64,000 bases of DNA from Novosphingobium sp. 9U (GTDB lineage Bacteria; Pseudomonadota; Alphaproteobacteria; Sphingomonadales; Sphingomonadaceae): positions 186,001 through 250,000 of the forward strand of contig NZ_LR732469.1 in assembly GCF_902506425.1 (NCBI RefSeq). Direction: 5' to 3'. The position numbers and the translations under genes are program-made. This document shows positions 20,075 to 28,123 of this stretch, piece by piece; the first letter of the stretch is position 1; each line of letters opens with the position of its first letter. Below the pieces are notes generated by a model. That model worked only from the letters and a program-made list of their open reading frames with translations. It was not told the DNA's origin and ran no database searches.

Positions 20075-20959
20075 ATGACCCTCAGCTCAGTGCGGCTCAC
20101 GCCGCGGATTGGGTCGGAACTGAAGATCACCAAGGCCGACCTGCTCGGCGGCAGCATGGCGACGGACATCAGAGCCCTTCTGGTCGCACGCGGCGCGGTG
20201 GTAATCCGCGATCTGCACCTCGACGACGAAGAGCTACGCACGGTCGCGCGATCGCTCGGAGATCTGCGCCTGGGCTCGGCCAAGCGGGCGAGTGACGGCA
20301 AGCTGCTGAACGAAGGCGATGGCGGCGTGCTGAAGGTCAGCCTCGATCCCAAGGTCAACCCGGACTACGCCCGGTTCCTGTTCGGCAACCACCTCTGGCA
20401 CATGGATGGCACGTACGAGGCAGTGCCGCCGTTCGCGACGCTGTTCACACCGTTCCGCCTCTCGGTCGAGGGTGGCGACACCATGTTCGCCAGCACTTAC
20501 GCGGCCTACGAGGATCTGCCCGCCGACGAGCAGCGGCAGCTCGACGGCCTGCGCGTGGTACACACGATGCAAGCGGCGCTGTTTCCCGCCAAGCGCGATT
20601 GCACGCCCGAGGAGTTCGCCGTCTGGTCGAGCTATCCGCAGCGGTCCCACCCGCTGGTGTGGCAGCACAAGTCGGGCCGCAAGTCGCTGGTGCTCAGCAC
20701 CTCGGGCGCGTGGATCGAGGGGATGCATGCGGCGCAAAGTCACGATCTGCTGCAGCGGCTGATGGTGCACGCCACGCAGGACAAGTACACCTATCGCCAC
20801 CAGTGGCGCCTCGGCGACCTGGCGATCTGGGACAACACCGGCGTCATGCACCGAGCGATGCCGTTCGAGCCAGGCAGCCAGCGCGAGTTCCACCGCTGCA
20901 CGCTGAACGGCGAGGAAGCGATTACCGCGCCTAAGCGGGAGTTGGCGGAAGCGAGCTAA
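20075..20959 (+). CDS. TauD/TfdA-family 2-oxoglutarate dioxygenase
   Basis: A 294-residue Fe(II)/2-oxoglutarate dioxygenase. The iron triad is His109 and Asp111 (WHMDGTY) and distal His259 (GVMHRAMPF), with the oxoglutarate-binding Arg in REFHRCTL. The IWDNTGVMHRA block is closest in wording to TfdA-type enzymes that cleave ether or sulfonate-like substrates by hydroxylation. ATG 20075 follows GGAGGA. First gene of a four-gene unit with an SDR, a second dioxygenase and a small monooxygenase. The substrate is unknown; a xenobiotic, aryl ether or fatty-acid-like compound is possible. Confidence 0.9.
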   Translation: MTLSSVRLTPRIGSELKITKADLLGGSMATDIRALLVARGAVVIRDLHLDDEELRTVARSLGDLRLGSAKRASDGKLLNEGDGGVLKVSLDPKVNPDYARFLFGNHLWHMDGTYEAVPPFATLFTPFRLSVEGGDTMFASTYAAYEDLPADEQRQLDGLRVVHTMQAALFPAKRDCTPEEFAVWSSYPQRSHPLVWQHKSGRKSLVLSTSGAWIEGMHAAQSHDLLQRLMVHATQDKYTYRHQWRLGDLAIWDNTGVMHRAMPFEPGSQREFHRCTLNGEEAITAPKRELAEAS

Positions 20960-21007
20960 AAGCCGGAATCCTCCTGTGCAAGGCGGATATCAAGGGAGGA
21001 GAAACGC

Positions 21008-21904
21008 ATGACCGAGATCACCGGTCGCACCGCGGTCGTCACCGGCGGGGGCAGCGGCATCGGCATGGGCCTGGCGCAGGCACTCGCTCGCGAAGGTGCC
21101 CGCGTCGCCGTGGCGGACATCATGATCGGCAACGCGCAGAAGGTCGCCGACGCGATCCGCAGCGAGGGCGGCGCAGCGATCGCCGTCGAGTGTGACGTGT
21201 GCGAACGCGCCTCGATCGCCGCCATGAAGGACGCGGTTCATGCCGCCTTCGGCCCGGTCCAGCTCCTGTTCGCCAATGCCGGCGCGACCTCGTTCGACCC
21301 GCTGATGGAGATGAGCGACGAAGACGTAGACTGGATCCTCCAGGTCAACCTGCACGGCGTGATGAACACCACGCGCGCCTTCCTGCCCGACATGATCGCT
21401 GCCGGAGAAGGCCACATCTGTGCCACGGCCTCCATGGCAGGGCTGCTGCCGGGGTGGATCCCGGTTCATGCGCCTTACTCGGCGGCGAAGGCCGGCATTA
21501 TCGGCCTGATGATGAACCTCGCGCTGGAGCTGTCCGAGCACAACGTCCATACCACCAGCTATTGCCCGGGCGGGGTGGCGACGGGCATGAAGGTCAACAA
21601 CGCACGATACCGCCCGCCGCGTTTCGGTGGCCCGGCGGACGAGGCGCCGCTGCATGTCGGCGAAGAGTCCGCCGCGGTCGCCGCTTCCCATGCCTTCTAC
21701 ACGCCCGAGGCGATCGCGCCGATGGTGCTTGACGCGGTGCGCCACAACCGCGCCTTCGTGTTCGACCACCCCGACCAGCGCGAGCACTTCCGTCGCACCT
21801 ATTCGGCGGTAGTGGAGGCATGCTATGACGCCGCCGACGAGTGGCATCGCGATAACGGCACGCCGGCCGCAAACCCGCACGGCGCGATGTTGCTCCAGGA
21901 CTGA
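21008..21904 (+). CDS. Short-chain dehydrogenase/reductase of the TauD module
   Basis: A 298-residue SDR, longer than the classical 250 because of a C-terminal extension of about 40 residues. TGGGSGIGMG lies near residue 13, NAG at about 88-92, the catalytic region ATASMAG, and Tyr/Lys in YSAAKAG. The Asp after beta 2 (VAVADIM) suggests NAD(H). It lies between two TauD/TfdA dioxygenases and may oxidise an alcohol or hemiacetal product. AAGGGAGGAG precedes the ATG. Confidence 0.87.
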   Translation: MTEITGRTAVVTGGGSGIGMGLAQALAREGARVAVADIMIGNAQKVADAIRSEGGAAIAVECDVCERASIAAMKDAVHAAFGPVQLLFANAGATSFDPLMEMSDEDVDWILQVNLHGVMNTTRAFLPDMIAAGEGHICATASMAGLLPGWIPVHAPYSAAKAGIIGLMMNLALELSEHNVHTTSYCPGGVATGMKVNNARYRPPRFGGPADEAPLHVGEESAAVAASHAFYTPEAIAPMVLDAVRHNRAFVFDHPDQREHFRRTYSAVVEACYDAADEWHRDNGTPAANPHGAMLLQD

Positions 21905-21941
21905 CACGCTGCAAGACTGACATGAGGCACGAGGATTACCG

Positions 21942-22907
21942 ATGAGCGATCTTGATTTCCGTCCCCTGATCGAAGGCCGCAACTTCGGCGCACGCCTGCG
22001 CGGCATCACGTTCGAGCAGACTCAGGACCCTGAGATCCGAACCCAGGTGAACGCCTTGTTCGAGCGTCACGGCATGATCGTGTTCGAGGATGTCGAGCCT
22101 TCGGGCCGCATGCATGTCGCGCTCTCGAACATCTTCGGGCCGATGAAGGATCACCCCAGCAAGGCGGTGCCGCGCGTCGACCAGGACGCGATGCCTGGCG
22201 TCATCGACATGACCGCCAAACCCAACCTGGAAGGCCGCATCCAGGTCGGCGGCAAGGAACTGGTCAGCTGGCTCCCCTGGCACTTCGACCATGCCTACAA
22301 CAACGAGCTGAACCGTGCCGGCGTCTTGCGCGCGCTCGACATTCCGCCGGAAGGTGGCCTCACGGGCTTCGTCGACGGTATCGAGCTGTACCAGGCGCTC
22401 TCGCCCGAGCTGCGTAATCGCATCGAGGGCAAGAACATTCTCTATCGAATGAACGTCTACATGGAGGACTTCCGGTTCGGCGCGCCCGACGATTACAAGT
22501 GCCTGGCCGAGAACCCCTACGCCAAGCCGGTGATGGACGAGGCGATTGGCGTACCGCGCTCGGTTCATCCCGCGGTGTGGACGCGCGCGAGCGGCGAGAA
22601 GGTGCTCCACGTCTCGCCATGGATGGCCGAGGGCATCGAGGGCGAGGAAACGCCCGAGGGCCATGCGCTGCTCGATGCAGTCAGCAAGGAAGTTTTCTCG
22701 CTCTCAAAGAGCCTCGGCTACTGGCACGAGTGGAAGCCTACGGACATGCTGATCTGGGACAACTGGCGCGCGCTCCACGCCGTCAGCGGCCACGACCCGC
22801 AGTACGGCCGCCGCATGCAGCGCACCACGATCAAGGGCGACTACGGCCTGGGCTACTTCGAAGGCGGTGCATCGAGCGACAACAAGGTGCTCGAGCGCAC
22901 GTACTGA
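21942..22907 (+). CDS. TauD/TfdA-family 2-oxoglutarate dioxygenase, second type
   Basis: A 321-residue Fe(II)/2-oxoglutarate dioxygenase with His114 and Asp116 (WHFDHAY), distal His279 (WRALHAVSG) and the Arg-bearing RRMQRTTIKG segment. Apart from these sites its sequence is clearly different from the dioxygenase at 20075, so the two are not a recent duplication and may act on successive intermediates. Starts at ATG 21942, 37 bp after the SDR. Confidence 0.88.
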   Translation: MSDLDFRPLIEGRNFGARLRGITFEQTQDPEIRTQVNALFERHGMIVFEDVEPSGRMHVALSNIFGPMKDHPSKAVPRVDQDAMPGVIDMTAKPNLEGRIQVGGKELVSWLPWHFDHAYNNELNRAGVLRALDIPPEGGLTGFVDGIELYQALSPELRNRIEGKNILYRMNVYMEDFRFGAPDDYKCLAENPYAKPVMDEAIGVPRSVHPAVWTRASGEKVLHVSPWMAEGIEGEETPEGHALLDAVSKEVFSLSKSLGYWHEWKPTDMLIWDNWRALHAVSGHDPQYGRRMQRTTIKGDYGLGYFEGGASSDNKVLERTY

Positions 22908-22931
22908 CAGCTGCGGCGTGATCCTCGCCTG

Positions 22932-23219
22932 ATGATAATGGTCATCGCCACCGTCCGCCTGCACCCGGGCAAAGACCCGGAATACGAGGCGGCGGTGGCG
23001 CGGATCATGCCCGAGGTGCGCGCGGCCAATCCGGGCATCGTGTTCTACCATGCGGCGCGCTGCCGCGAGGAGGCGGATACCTATCGCGTGGTCGAAGCCT
23101 ATGCCGATCAGGCGGCGATGGACCGGCACATTGGCAGTGCGGCATTGCAGGCGTCACTGGCGGGGCTGATGCCGCTGGTGGCAGGCATCGAGATCAAGCT
23201 GCACGACGCGGTGGCGTAG
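22932..23219 (+). CDS. Antibiotic-biosynthesis-monooxygenase (ABM) domain protein
   Basis: A 95-residue single ABM-fold protein (MVIATVRLHPGKDPEY at the start, then YHAARCREEADTYRVVEAYADQ read in part). Small dimeric ABM proteins act as cofactor-free monooxygenases or serve unknown roles. It is last in the TauD-SDR-TauD unit, 24 bp after it. The catalytic role is unproven. Confidence 0.75.
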   Translation: MIMVIATVRLHPGKDPEYEAAVARIMPEVRAANPGIVFYHAARCREEADTYRVVEAYADQAAMDRHIGSAALQASLAGLMPLVAGIEIKLHDAVA

Positions 23220-23229
23220 TCTATCCTCT

Positions 23230-23372
23230 GATCCCCCCCTCCAAGGGGAGGTGGCGCGCACGCAGTGCGTGACGGAGGGGTGTCACCGCTGGCGTAATGC
23301 CGAGACGAGAGGGTTACACCCCTCCAACACCGGTTACGGCGGCGGTCCCTCTCCCCTTGCAGGGGAGGATCT
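23230..23372. repeat. Dispersed palindromic repeat, copy 2
   Basis: Runs from CCCCCCTCCAAGGGGAGG to CTCCCCTTGCAGGGGAGGAT. Inner arms GGAGGGGTGTCACC and GGGTTACACCCCTCC are near-complementary. It fills the whole gap between the convergent ABM and YqgE genes, where a long hairpin could end transcription from both sides. Confidence 0.85.
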
Positions 23373-23384
23373 GGCGCTTCGGAC

Positions 23385-23945
23385 CTAAGCCCGTCCGGTC
23401 GTGTTCGCCAAGAACGACGGGTCGATCCCCTCCGCCCGCCAGGTCGCCGCCCAGCGCCCTTCCGCGGGTGTATCGAACAGCACCTCACGATGCCCGCCGG
23501 CCGCGTACCAGCCGTGTTGGCGCATCTCGCCCTCCAGCTGTCCGCCGCCCCAGCCGGCATAGCCAAGCGCGATCAGCCAGTCCTTGGGCCCACGCCCCTC
23601 GGCGATGGCGCGCAGCACGTCCAGCGACGCCGACAGCGCACAGAGCGGCTCGACGGCGATGGTGTCCTGCCCGCCCCAATCGGTCGAGTGGAGCACGAAG
23701 CCGCGCCCCGGCTCGACCGGTCCGCCATGATGCACCTCGCGGTCGGGCGCGTCGCCAGGATCGATGCCGACTTCCTCCAGCAGCTCGCGAAACCGCACGC
23801 CTTCGCGCAAGTGGCCGATGCCGATGCCCAGCGCGCCGTGCTCGTCATGGACGCACATAACGTTGACGGAGCGTTCGAACCGCGGATCGAACATGCCGGG
23901 CATGGCCAGCAGGATGCGGCCGGAGAGGTACTGTTCCTGTGTCAC
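23385..23945 (-). CDS. YqgE/AlgH family protein
   Basis: A 186-residue UPF0301/YqgE/AlgH protein. Recognised by the N-terminal GRILLAMPGMFDPRF, VNVMCVHDEHGALG, the VHHGGPVEPGRGFVLH block and ALGYAGWGGGQLEGE. The molecular role is unresolved; AlgH was first linked to alginate regulation in Pseudomonas. GTG start at 23945. No functional link to its neighbours. Confidence 0.92.
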   Translation of the reverse strand: MTQEQYLSGRILLAMPGMFDPRFERSVNVMCVHDEHGALGIGIGHLREGVRFRELLEEVGIDPGDAPDREVHHGGPVEPGRGFVLHSTDWGGQDTIAVEPLCALSASLDVLRAIAEGRGPKDWLIALGYAGWGGGQLEGEMRQHGWYAAGGHREVLFDTPAEGRWAATWRAEGIDPSFLANTTGRA

Positions 23946-24077
23946 GCGTACGAATGTAGCCGCTCGGGCGCGCGCGGCAAGCGCAGGCGGAGTTCGGGCG
24001 GTCGAGCAGGCCGCGCGTCTTGGCGCGCGGCGACACGGCGGCTAGGGCGACACGGTCCATCTGGAGATCCGCGCTTC

Positions 24078-24770
24078 GTGAGCCTGCTGTTCGACCTGCC
24101 TCCTCCGCCCGCCGTCCCGCTGCTCGGCGAGGACGCGCGGTTCCCCGTCCACCGCGTGTTCTGCGTCGGCCGCAACTACGAGGCACATGCCCGCGAGATG
24201 GGCGACACATCGGTGCGCGAGACGCCGATCTGGTTCACGAAAGCGCCCAGCGCCGTGTGCCTGGCGGGTGGCGTGATCCCCTACCCTCCCGGCACCGCCA
24301 ACTGCCACTATGAAATGGAACTGGTAGTGGCGATCGGGGCGCCGGGTTTTCGAGTCTCGGCGGATGAGGCGCCTGCGCTGGTGCTCGGCTACGCCTGCGG
24401 GCTCGACCTCACCCGACGCGACCTGCAGAATGCTGCCAAGGCCAAGGGCTATCCGTGGGACACCGGCAAGGACTTCGAGAACGGGGCCGTGATTGGGCCG
24501 ATCACGCGCGTGTCGGCTTTCGGCGCGGTCGACGCACAGAAGATCGCGTTGCGCCAGAACGGCGCCGTGAAGCAGGAGGCGCAGCTCTCCGACATGATCT
24601 GGAACGTCGGCGAACTGATCGCGGATCTCTCCACGCTATACCACCTGATCCCGGGCGACCTTATCTACACCGGCACACCGGCCGGCGTGGGACCGTTCGT
24701 GACCGGCGACGTTCTGGAGGGTGAAATCGAAGAATTGGCGGCGATCAAGGTTGAGATCGGCGCCAGCTAA
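24078..24770 (+). CDS. FAH-family hydrolase, fumarylpyruvate-hydrolase-like
   Basis: A 230-residue fumarylacetoacetate-hydrolase-fold enzyme. Seen: VFCVGRNYEAHAREMG, PIWFTKAPSAV, the metal-binding HYEMELVVAIG with its E-x-E pattern, a GLDLTRRDLQ segment and YTGTPAGVGPF. Length and the AKGYPWDTGKDFE block resemble fumarylpyruvate hydrolases of the gentisate route (NagK type), but no gentisate genes are near, so the substrate is open. The start is GTG 24078 (reads SLLFDLP); the long upstream extension of the frame is antisense to yqgE and not credible. Confidence 0.85.
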   Translation: MSLLFDLPPPPAVPLLGEDARFPVHRVFCVGRNYEAHAREMGDTSVRETPIWFTKAPSAVCLAGGVIPYPPGTANCHYEMELVVAIGAPGFRVSADEAPALVLGYACGLDLTRRDLQNAAKAKGYPWDTGKDFENGAVIGPITRVSAFGAVDAQKIALRQNGAVKQEAQLSDMIWNVGELIADLSTLYHLIPGDLIYTGTPAGVGPFVTGDVLEGEIEELAAIKVEIGAS

Positions 24771-24904
24771 CCCAGGCGATGCGGCGTCGGGTCGCCGCGC
24801 TCGGCGATGAGTTGGCGGCGCGCCTGGTTACGGGCGGCAAGGTACTCGCGCCCATGTTCGTGCAGCGTCGTGTCAATCATCTGAAGCGCGGCTGGCAGCG
24901 CCAT
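24767..24904 (-). CDS. Possible 45-residue small protein
   Basis: An ATG frame of 45 codons, polar and charged at its C-terminus (HGREYLAARNQARRQLIAE), starting 23 bp after the stop of the 99-residue gene and ending on the FAH stop codon. The helix-like composition and position after another small gene suggest a real peptide, but no family is recognised and no ribosome site is clear. Confidence 0.3.
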   Translation of the reverse strand: MALPAALQMIDTTLHEHGREYLAARNQARRQLIAERGDPTPHRLG

Positions 24905-24927
24905 GTCACTACGAACGCGCGCCCGCG

Positions 24928-25227
24928 CTACGTCTCGGTGGCGAACCGTGCCGGCTTGGACAGCAGCATCGGCAAGTCGGGCGAGGCGATGCGCGATTCG
25001 CGTCCGTTGGCGTGGATCAGGACGACGCGGCCAACCCCGGGCGTCGCCACGACGGCGGTGACCGTCTCGACCCAATCGTGCAAGATCGCCTTGAGTTCGG
25101 CCAAGGCACCCTGCGCCGTGGTGGCATCGCCGGCTGCTTCGAGTTCGGCCTCGAGTTCGAGGATCCGGCTCGTCGCCTCGCTCATGCGGTCGTCGGGCGT
25201 ATCGTTCGTGCCTGCGTCCTGGCTCAT
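24928..25227 (-). CDS. Hypothetical 99-residue protein, divergent from P450
   Basis: No family recognised. From ATG 25227 the protein starts MSQDAGTNDTPDD, then a probable amphipathic or coiled segment (SRILELEAELEAAGDATTAQ), then a mixed region ending near SKPARFATET. No membrane segment or signal peptide. The frame is open further upstream to 25374, but that part overlaps the P450 promoter region and looks non-coding. It is divergent from the P450 gene. Confidence 0.55.
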   Translation of the reverse strand: MSQDAGTNDTPDDRMSEATSRILELEAELEAAGDATTAQGALAELKAILHDWVETVTAVVATPGVGRVVLIHANGRESRIASPDLPMLLSKPARFATET

Positions 25228-25339
25228 CTCACGGGTCCCTCTTGTCGGTTCGGACCATCTGGGAACGTGTGAGCCGCGCGCAAGCTGCAAACCGACAGGC
25301 ATCGCCGCAGCGACCATTGACACGCATGAGCAGCGATTT

Positions 25340-25380
25340 ATGATCCATTGTGTATCATCAATCGTCCGAAACAAGGACGA
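25340..25380. promoter_or_regulatory. Paired inverted repeats upstream of the P450 gene
   Basis: ATGAT (25340-25344) and ATCAT (25354-25358) flank 9 nt. Directly downstream TCGTCC (25362-25367) and GGACGA (25375-25380) flank GAAACAA. The second dyad ends 17 nt before the P450 start codon. They are candidate operator or 5'-leader hairpin sites; the regulator is unknown. Confidence 0.4.
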
Positions 25381-25397
25381 ACGCCTGGAGAGCCATC

Positions 25398-26693
25398 ATG
25401 GCAACTACTGCCGAACGACCCGCCGACCTACCACTGGCCCAGCGCGACTACTTCAGCGACCACTCGCTGCTGGTGGACCCTTACGCCTACTTTGAGGCGA
25501 TGCGCGCCGAAGGGCCGATCCATCGCGCGCCCAATGGCGTGGTGTTCATCACCGGCTTCCAGGAATCGGTCGACGTACTACTCGATACCGAGCATTTCTC
25601 CTCGTTCCAGACGCAGCTGGGGCCGGTCGCGCCCCTGCCCTTCGTGCCCGAGGGTGACGACTTGTCCGACCAGATCGCCGCGCATCGCGATCCCAGCACG
25701 ATGTCCGAGCTGATGGTCGGCTACGATGGCGAGCAACATGCCAATGCCCGCTCGCTGCTCAACCGCTTGTTCGTGCCCTCGCGCCTGCGCGCCAACGAGG
25801 AGTACATGTGGATTTTCGCGGGCGAGCTTGTCGACGATGCCGTGGCGCGCGGCGGTTGCGAGCTGATCAGCGAGATCGCCACGCCCTATGTCACGCTGGT
25901 GATCGCCGACCTGCTTGGCGTACCGGAGCAGGACCGCGAGAAGTTCCGCGCCGTCATCGACGCCGGGCCGCCCCCGGGCAGCCTCGACGATGAAGGCTAC
26001 GCGCGGGAGAGCCACCCACTGATGTTCATGGCGCAGTTCTTCATGCAGTACGTCACCGAACGTCGCGCCAATCCGCGCGAGGATGTGCTGAGCATGCTCG
26101 CCAATGCGAACTTCCCCGACGGCACCCAGCCCGATGCGCTGGAGGTGGTGAAGTCGGCGATGTTCCTGTTCGCGGCCGGGCAGGATACCAGCGCCAAGCT
26201 GCTAGGCAATGCCATGCAGCGCGTCGCGCGCGACAAGGCGCTGCAATCCCGACTGCGCGCCGAACCCAAGCTGATCGCCGGGTTCCTGGAGGAGACGCTG
26301 CGCCTCGAGGGCTCGACCAAGGCGACGTTCCGGGTGGTCAAGAAGGCCGTCAAGATCAGTGACTACCAACTGGTGCCGGGCGACCGCGTGTTCGTCGGCC
26401 TTGCCGCGGCCAACCGCGATCCGGTCCGCTGGGAGAACCCGACCCAGTTCGAGCTCGGCCGTCGCAAGATCCAGGAACATCTGGGCTTTGGTCGCGGTGC
26501 GCACACGTGCCTGGGCGCACCGCTCGCGCGCGTCGAAGTGCGGGTGATCTTCGAGCGCTTCTTCGAGAAGACCAGCGACATCTCGCTGGGCGACGAGCAC
26601 CTTGGCGCCGACGGTGAGGCCCTGCTGGACTACGAGCCCAGCTTCATCATTCGCGGCCTGTCCAACTTGCGCCTCAAGCTCACGCCCGCGTGA
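25398..26693 (+). CDS. Cytochrome P450
   Basis: A 431-residue soluble bacterial P450. The I-helix oxygen-activation motif is AGQDTS, the K-helix E-x-x-R is EETLR, and the haem loop FGRGAHTCLGAPLA has Cys371 as iron ligand. There is no membrane anchor, so it would use ferredoxin and reductase partners, none of which are next to it. I chose ATG 25398 with GGAGAG upstream; an in-frame ATG at 25350 lies before the dyad elements. The substrate is unknown; sphingomonad P450s often hydroxylate terpenes, alkanes or steroids. Convergent with a sulfotransferase gene. Confidence 0.93.
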   Translation: MATTAERPADLPLAQRDYFSDHSLLVDPYAYFEAMRAEGPIHRAPNGVVFITGFQESVDVLLDTEHFSSFQTQLGPVAPLPFVPEGDDLSDQIAAHRDPSTMSELMVGYDGEQHANARSLLNRLFVPSRLRANEEYMWIFAGELVDDAVARGGCELISEIATPYVTLVIADLLGVPEQDREKFRAVIDAGPPPGSLDDEGYARESHPLMFMAQFFMQYVTERRANPREDVLSMLANANFPDGTQPDALEVVKSAMFLFAAGQDTSAKLLGNAMQRVARDKALQSRLRAEPKLIAGFLEETLRLEGSTKATFRVVKKAVKISDYQLVPGDRVFVGLAAANRDPVRWENPTQFELGRRKIQEHLGFGRGAHTCLGAPLARVEVRVIFERFFEKTSDISLGDEHLGADGEALLDYEPSFIIRGLSNLRLKLTPA

Positions 26694-26700
26694 CCTGCTG

Positions 26701-26725
26701 ATCCTCTCCCCGCCGGGGAGAGGAC
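26701..26725. terminator. GC-rich palindrome between convergent genes
   Basis: ATCCTCTCCCC-gcc-GGGGAGAGGA is a near-perfect 11-bp-stem hairpin 7 nt after the P450 stop and 6 nt before the end of the sulfotransferase gene. It resembles a minimal form of the dispersed repeat. No T-run follows, so termination is plausible rather than shown. Confidence 0.5.
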
Positions 26726-26731
26726 GGAGCG

Positions 26732-27976
26732 CTAAGCAGCCGCCAGCACACTCGCGTCGCGCGGCTGCAGCGTGGCGGCGATCTGATCCTCGGTCAGGCC
26801 GTAGTCGGCGATGTCGTAGCGATGCCGCTGCAGCTTGCGATGGCCGCGCCTGGCCATGAACTTGGCCATCTGCCGCTCCACGTCCAACGTGAACGGGGTG
26901 CCGAGCATGGCGTAAACCTTGCCCATTTCGGCCCGCCAATCCTGGTGCATGTCGGTGAAGGCGACATCGATCCCCGCCACCGCATGGCGATCTCGCGCGT
27001 GCGCCGTCCGTTCGGTGCGCAGCGCCACCTTGCGCAGCCATTCGCGCCCGATCCAATGGCGGTCGACCTCGTCCGATTGCACCATCATCTGATTATGAAC
27101 AAGCGAGGCGGAGGAGCCGACCACCTCCTTGCCGTTACGGTGGAGCACGACGATGCGCGCATCTGGAAACGTGTGCAGCACCGCGTCGAGATCCTGGCTG
27201 AACTGCGGCAGCTTGAGGATCCAGGGCCGGTTGCCCTTGTCACGCCGCAGCCACTTGATCGTCTGCAGGTGCTGGCGGAACTCGGCGTAGATCGGCCGGC
27301 TGTCCAGCGCCTCGGCATAGCGAGCGAAGCTGGGGATGCACCATTGTGCTTCGAACGCTGCGCCATAGAGCGCGACGTTATGGAGGCCGATCTCCTCGTC
27401 CGCCTGATGCGGTCGGACCGGGTGGATCACGCCGAAGCGCGGATTGAGCCAGTGTGCCACGCGCAAGGCCAGCCATCCGCGCAGGCGCCGATCGTCGATC
27501 GGCAGCCAGTTCCAGCGCGGCAGCGGGTTCCAGCTTTCGAAGAACCGCGTGTAGGCGAACCGCTTGTCGCAAGCGAGCAGGCGCTGCATCCGCGTGCTGC
27601 CCGACCGCATCTGGCCAACGACGATGATCGGCGCGCGCAGCGGCACTTGTGCGATCTCGGGGCGGCGCTGCCACAACGCGGTCGCGCGCAATCGACCGGC
27701 GAGAGCCGCGACGAGCTGGCCGTAGGCAATCGTGGTGCCCAGCGGCGTCAGCGCCGCTTCGTCATGCAACGAGGCGGTCAGCCGGTCCAACCGGTCGCGC
27801 CAACCATCCTCGGCGCCGAAGTCGTGCAAGCCGGTGGTCTGCCGCGCGGCCGCGAGCAGCGCGTTCGGCTCCAGGCTCGGTCGCGAAAACCAGCCACGCC
27901 GCCAGGCACGCTCCAACCCCTCGTTCACGAAGCCGAGTCGGTCGTTGCCGCTGCTGCACCCTGCGGAGATAACCAT
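26732..27976 (-). CDS. Sulfotransferase-family protein
   Basis: About 414 residues. The PAPS phosphosulfate-binding loop is seen as IIVVGQMRSGSTRMQRLLA, followed by a later RIVVLHRNGKEVVGSSASLV region matching the 3'-phosphate-binding motif. This is the sulfotransfer_3-like arrangement of bacterial sulfotransferases acting on small molecules, lipids or glycans. ATG 27976 is given as start; an in-frame TTG at 27997 would add seven residues. It is convergent with the P450; whether they share a pathway is unknown. Confidence 0.8.
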   Translation of the reverse strand: MVISAGCSSGNDRLGFVNEGLERAWRRGWFSRPSLEPNALLAAARQTTGLHDFGAEDGWRDRLDRLTASLHDEAALTPLGTTIAYGQLVAALAGRLRATALWQRRPEIAQVPLRAPIIVVGQMRSGSTRMQRLLACDKRFAYTRFFESWNPLPRWNWLPIDDRRLRGWLALRVAHWLNPRFGVIHPVRPHQADEEIGLHNVALYGAAFEAQWCIPSFARYAEALDSRPIYAEFRQHLQTIKWLRRDKGNRPWILKLPQFSQDLDAVLHTFPDARIVVLHRNGKEVVGSSASLVHNQMMVQSDEVDRHWIGREWLRKVALRTERTAHARDRHAVAGIDVAFTDMHQDWRAEMGKVYAMLGTPFTLDVERQMAKFMARRGHRKLQRHRYDIADYGLTEDQIAATLQPRDASVLAAA

Positions 27977-28096
27977 CCCTGCGACAACTCGCGACAACTG
28001 CTAAGGTGCCGCGGAAGCTCGGCTTTGCCCGTGAGTACTCGCGAATGTTGCCGCAGTGAGGCCTGATGCGGATGTCCGCCGAGAGGTTGCGGGCGG

Positions 28097-28122
28097 CCTT
28101 CGACAAGCTCAGGCTGGGCAGC
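28097..28122. repeat. Short palindrome after the fdhF-like gene
   Basis: CCTTCGACAAGCTCAGGCTGGGCAG, immediately past the stop of the minus-strand molybdoenzyme gene. Similar to the element at 10118-10139 and of the same look as small extragenic palindromes seen in many proteobacteria. Confidence 0.5.
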
Positions 28123-28123
28123 A

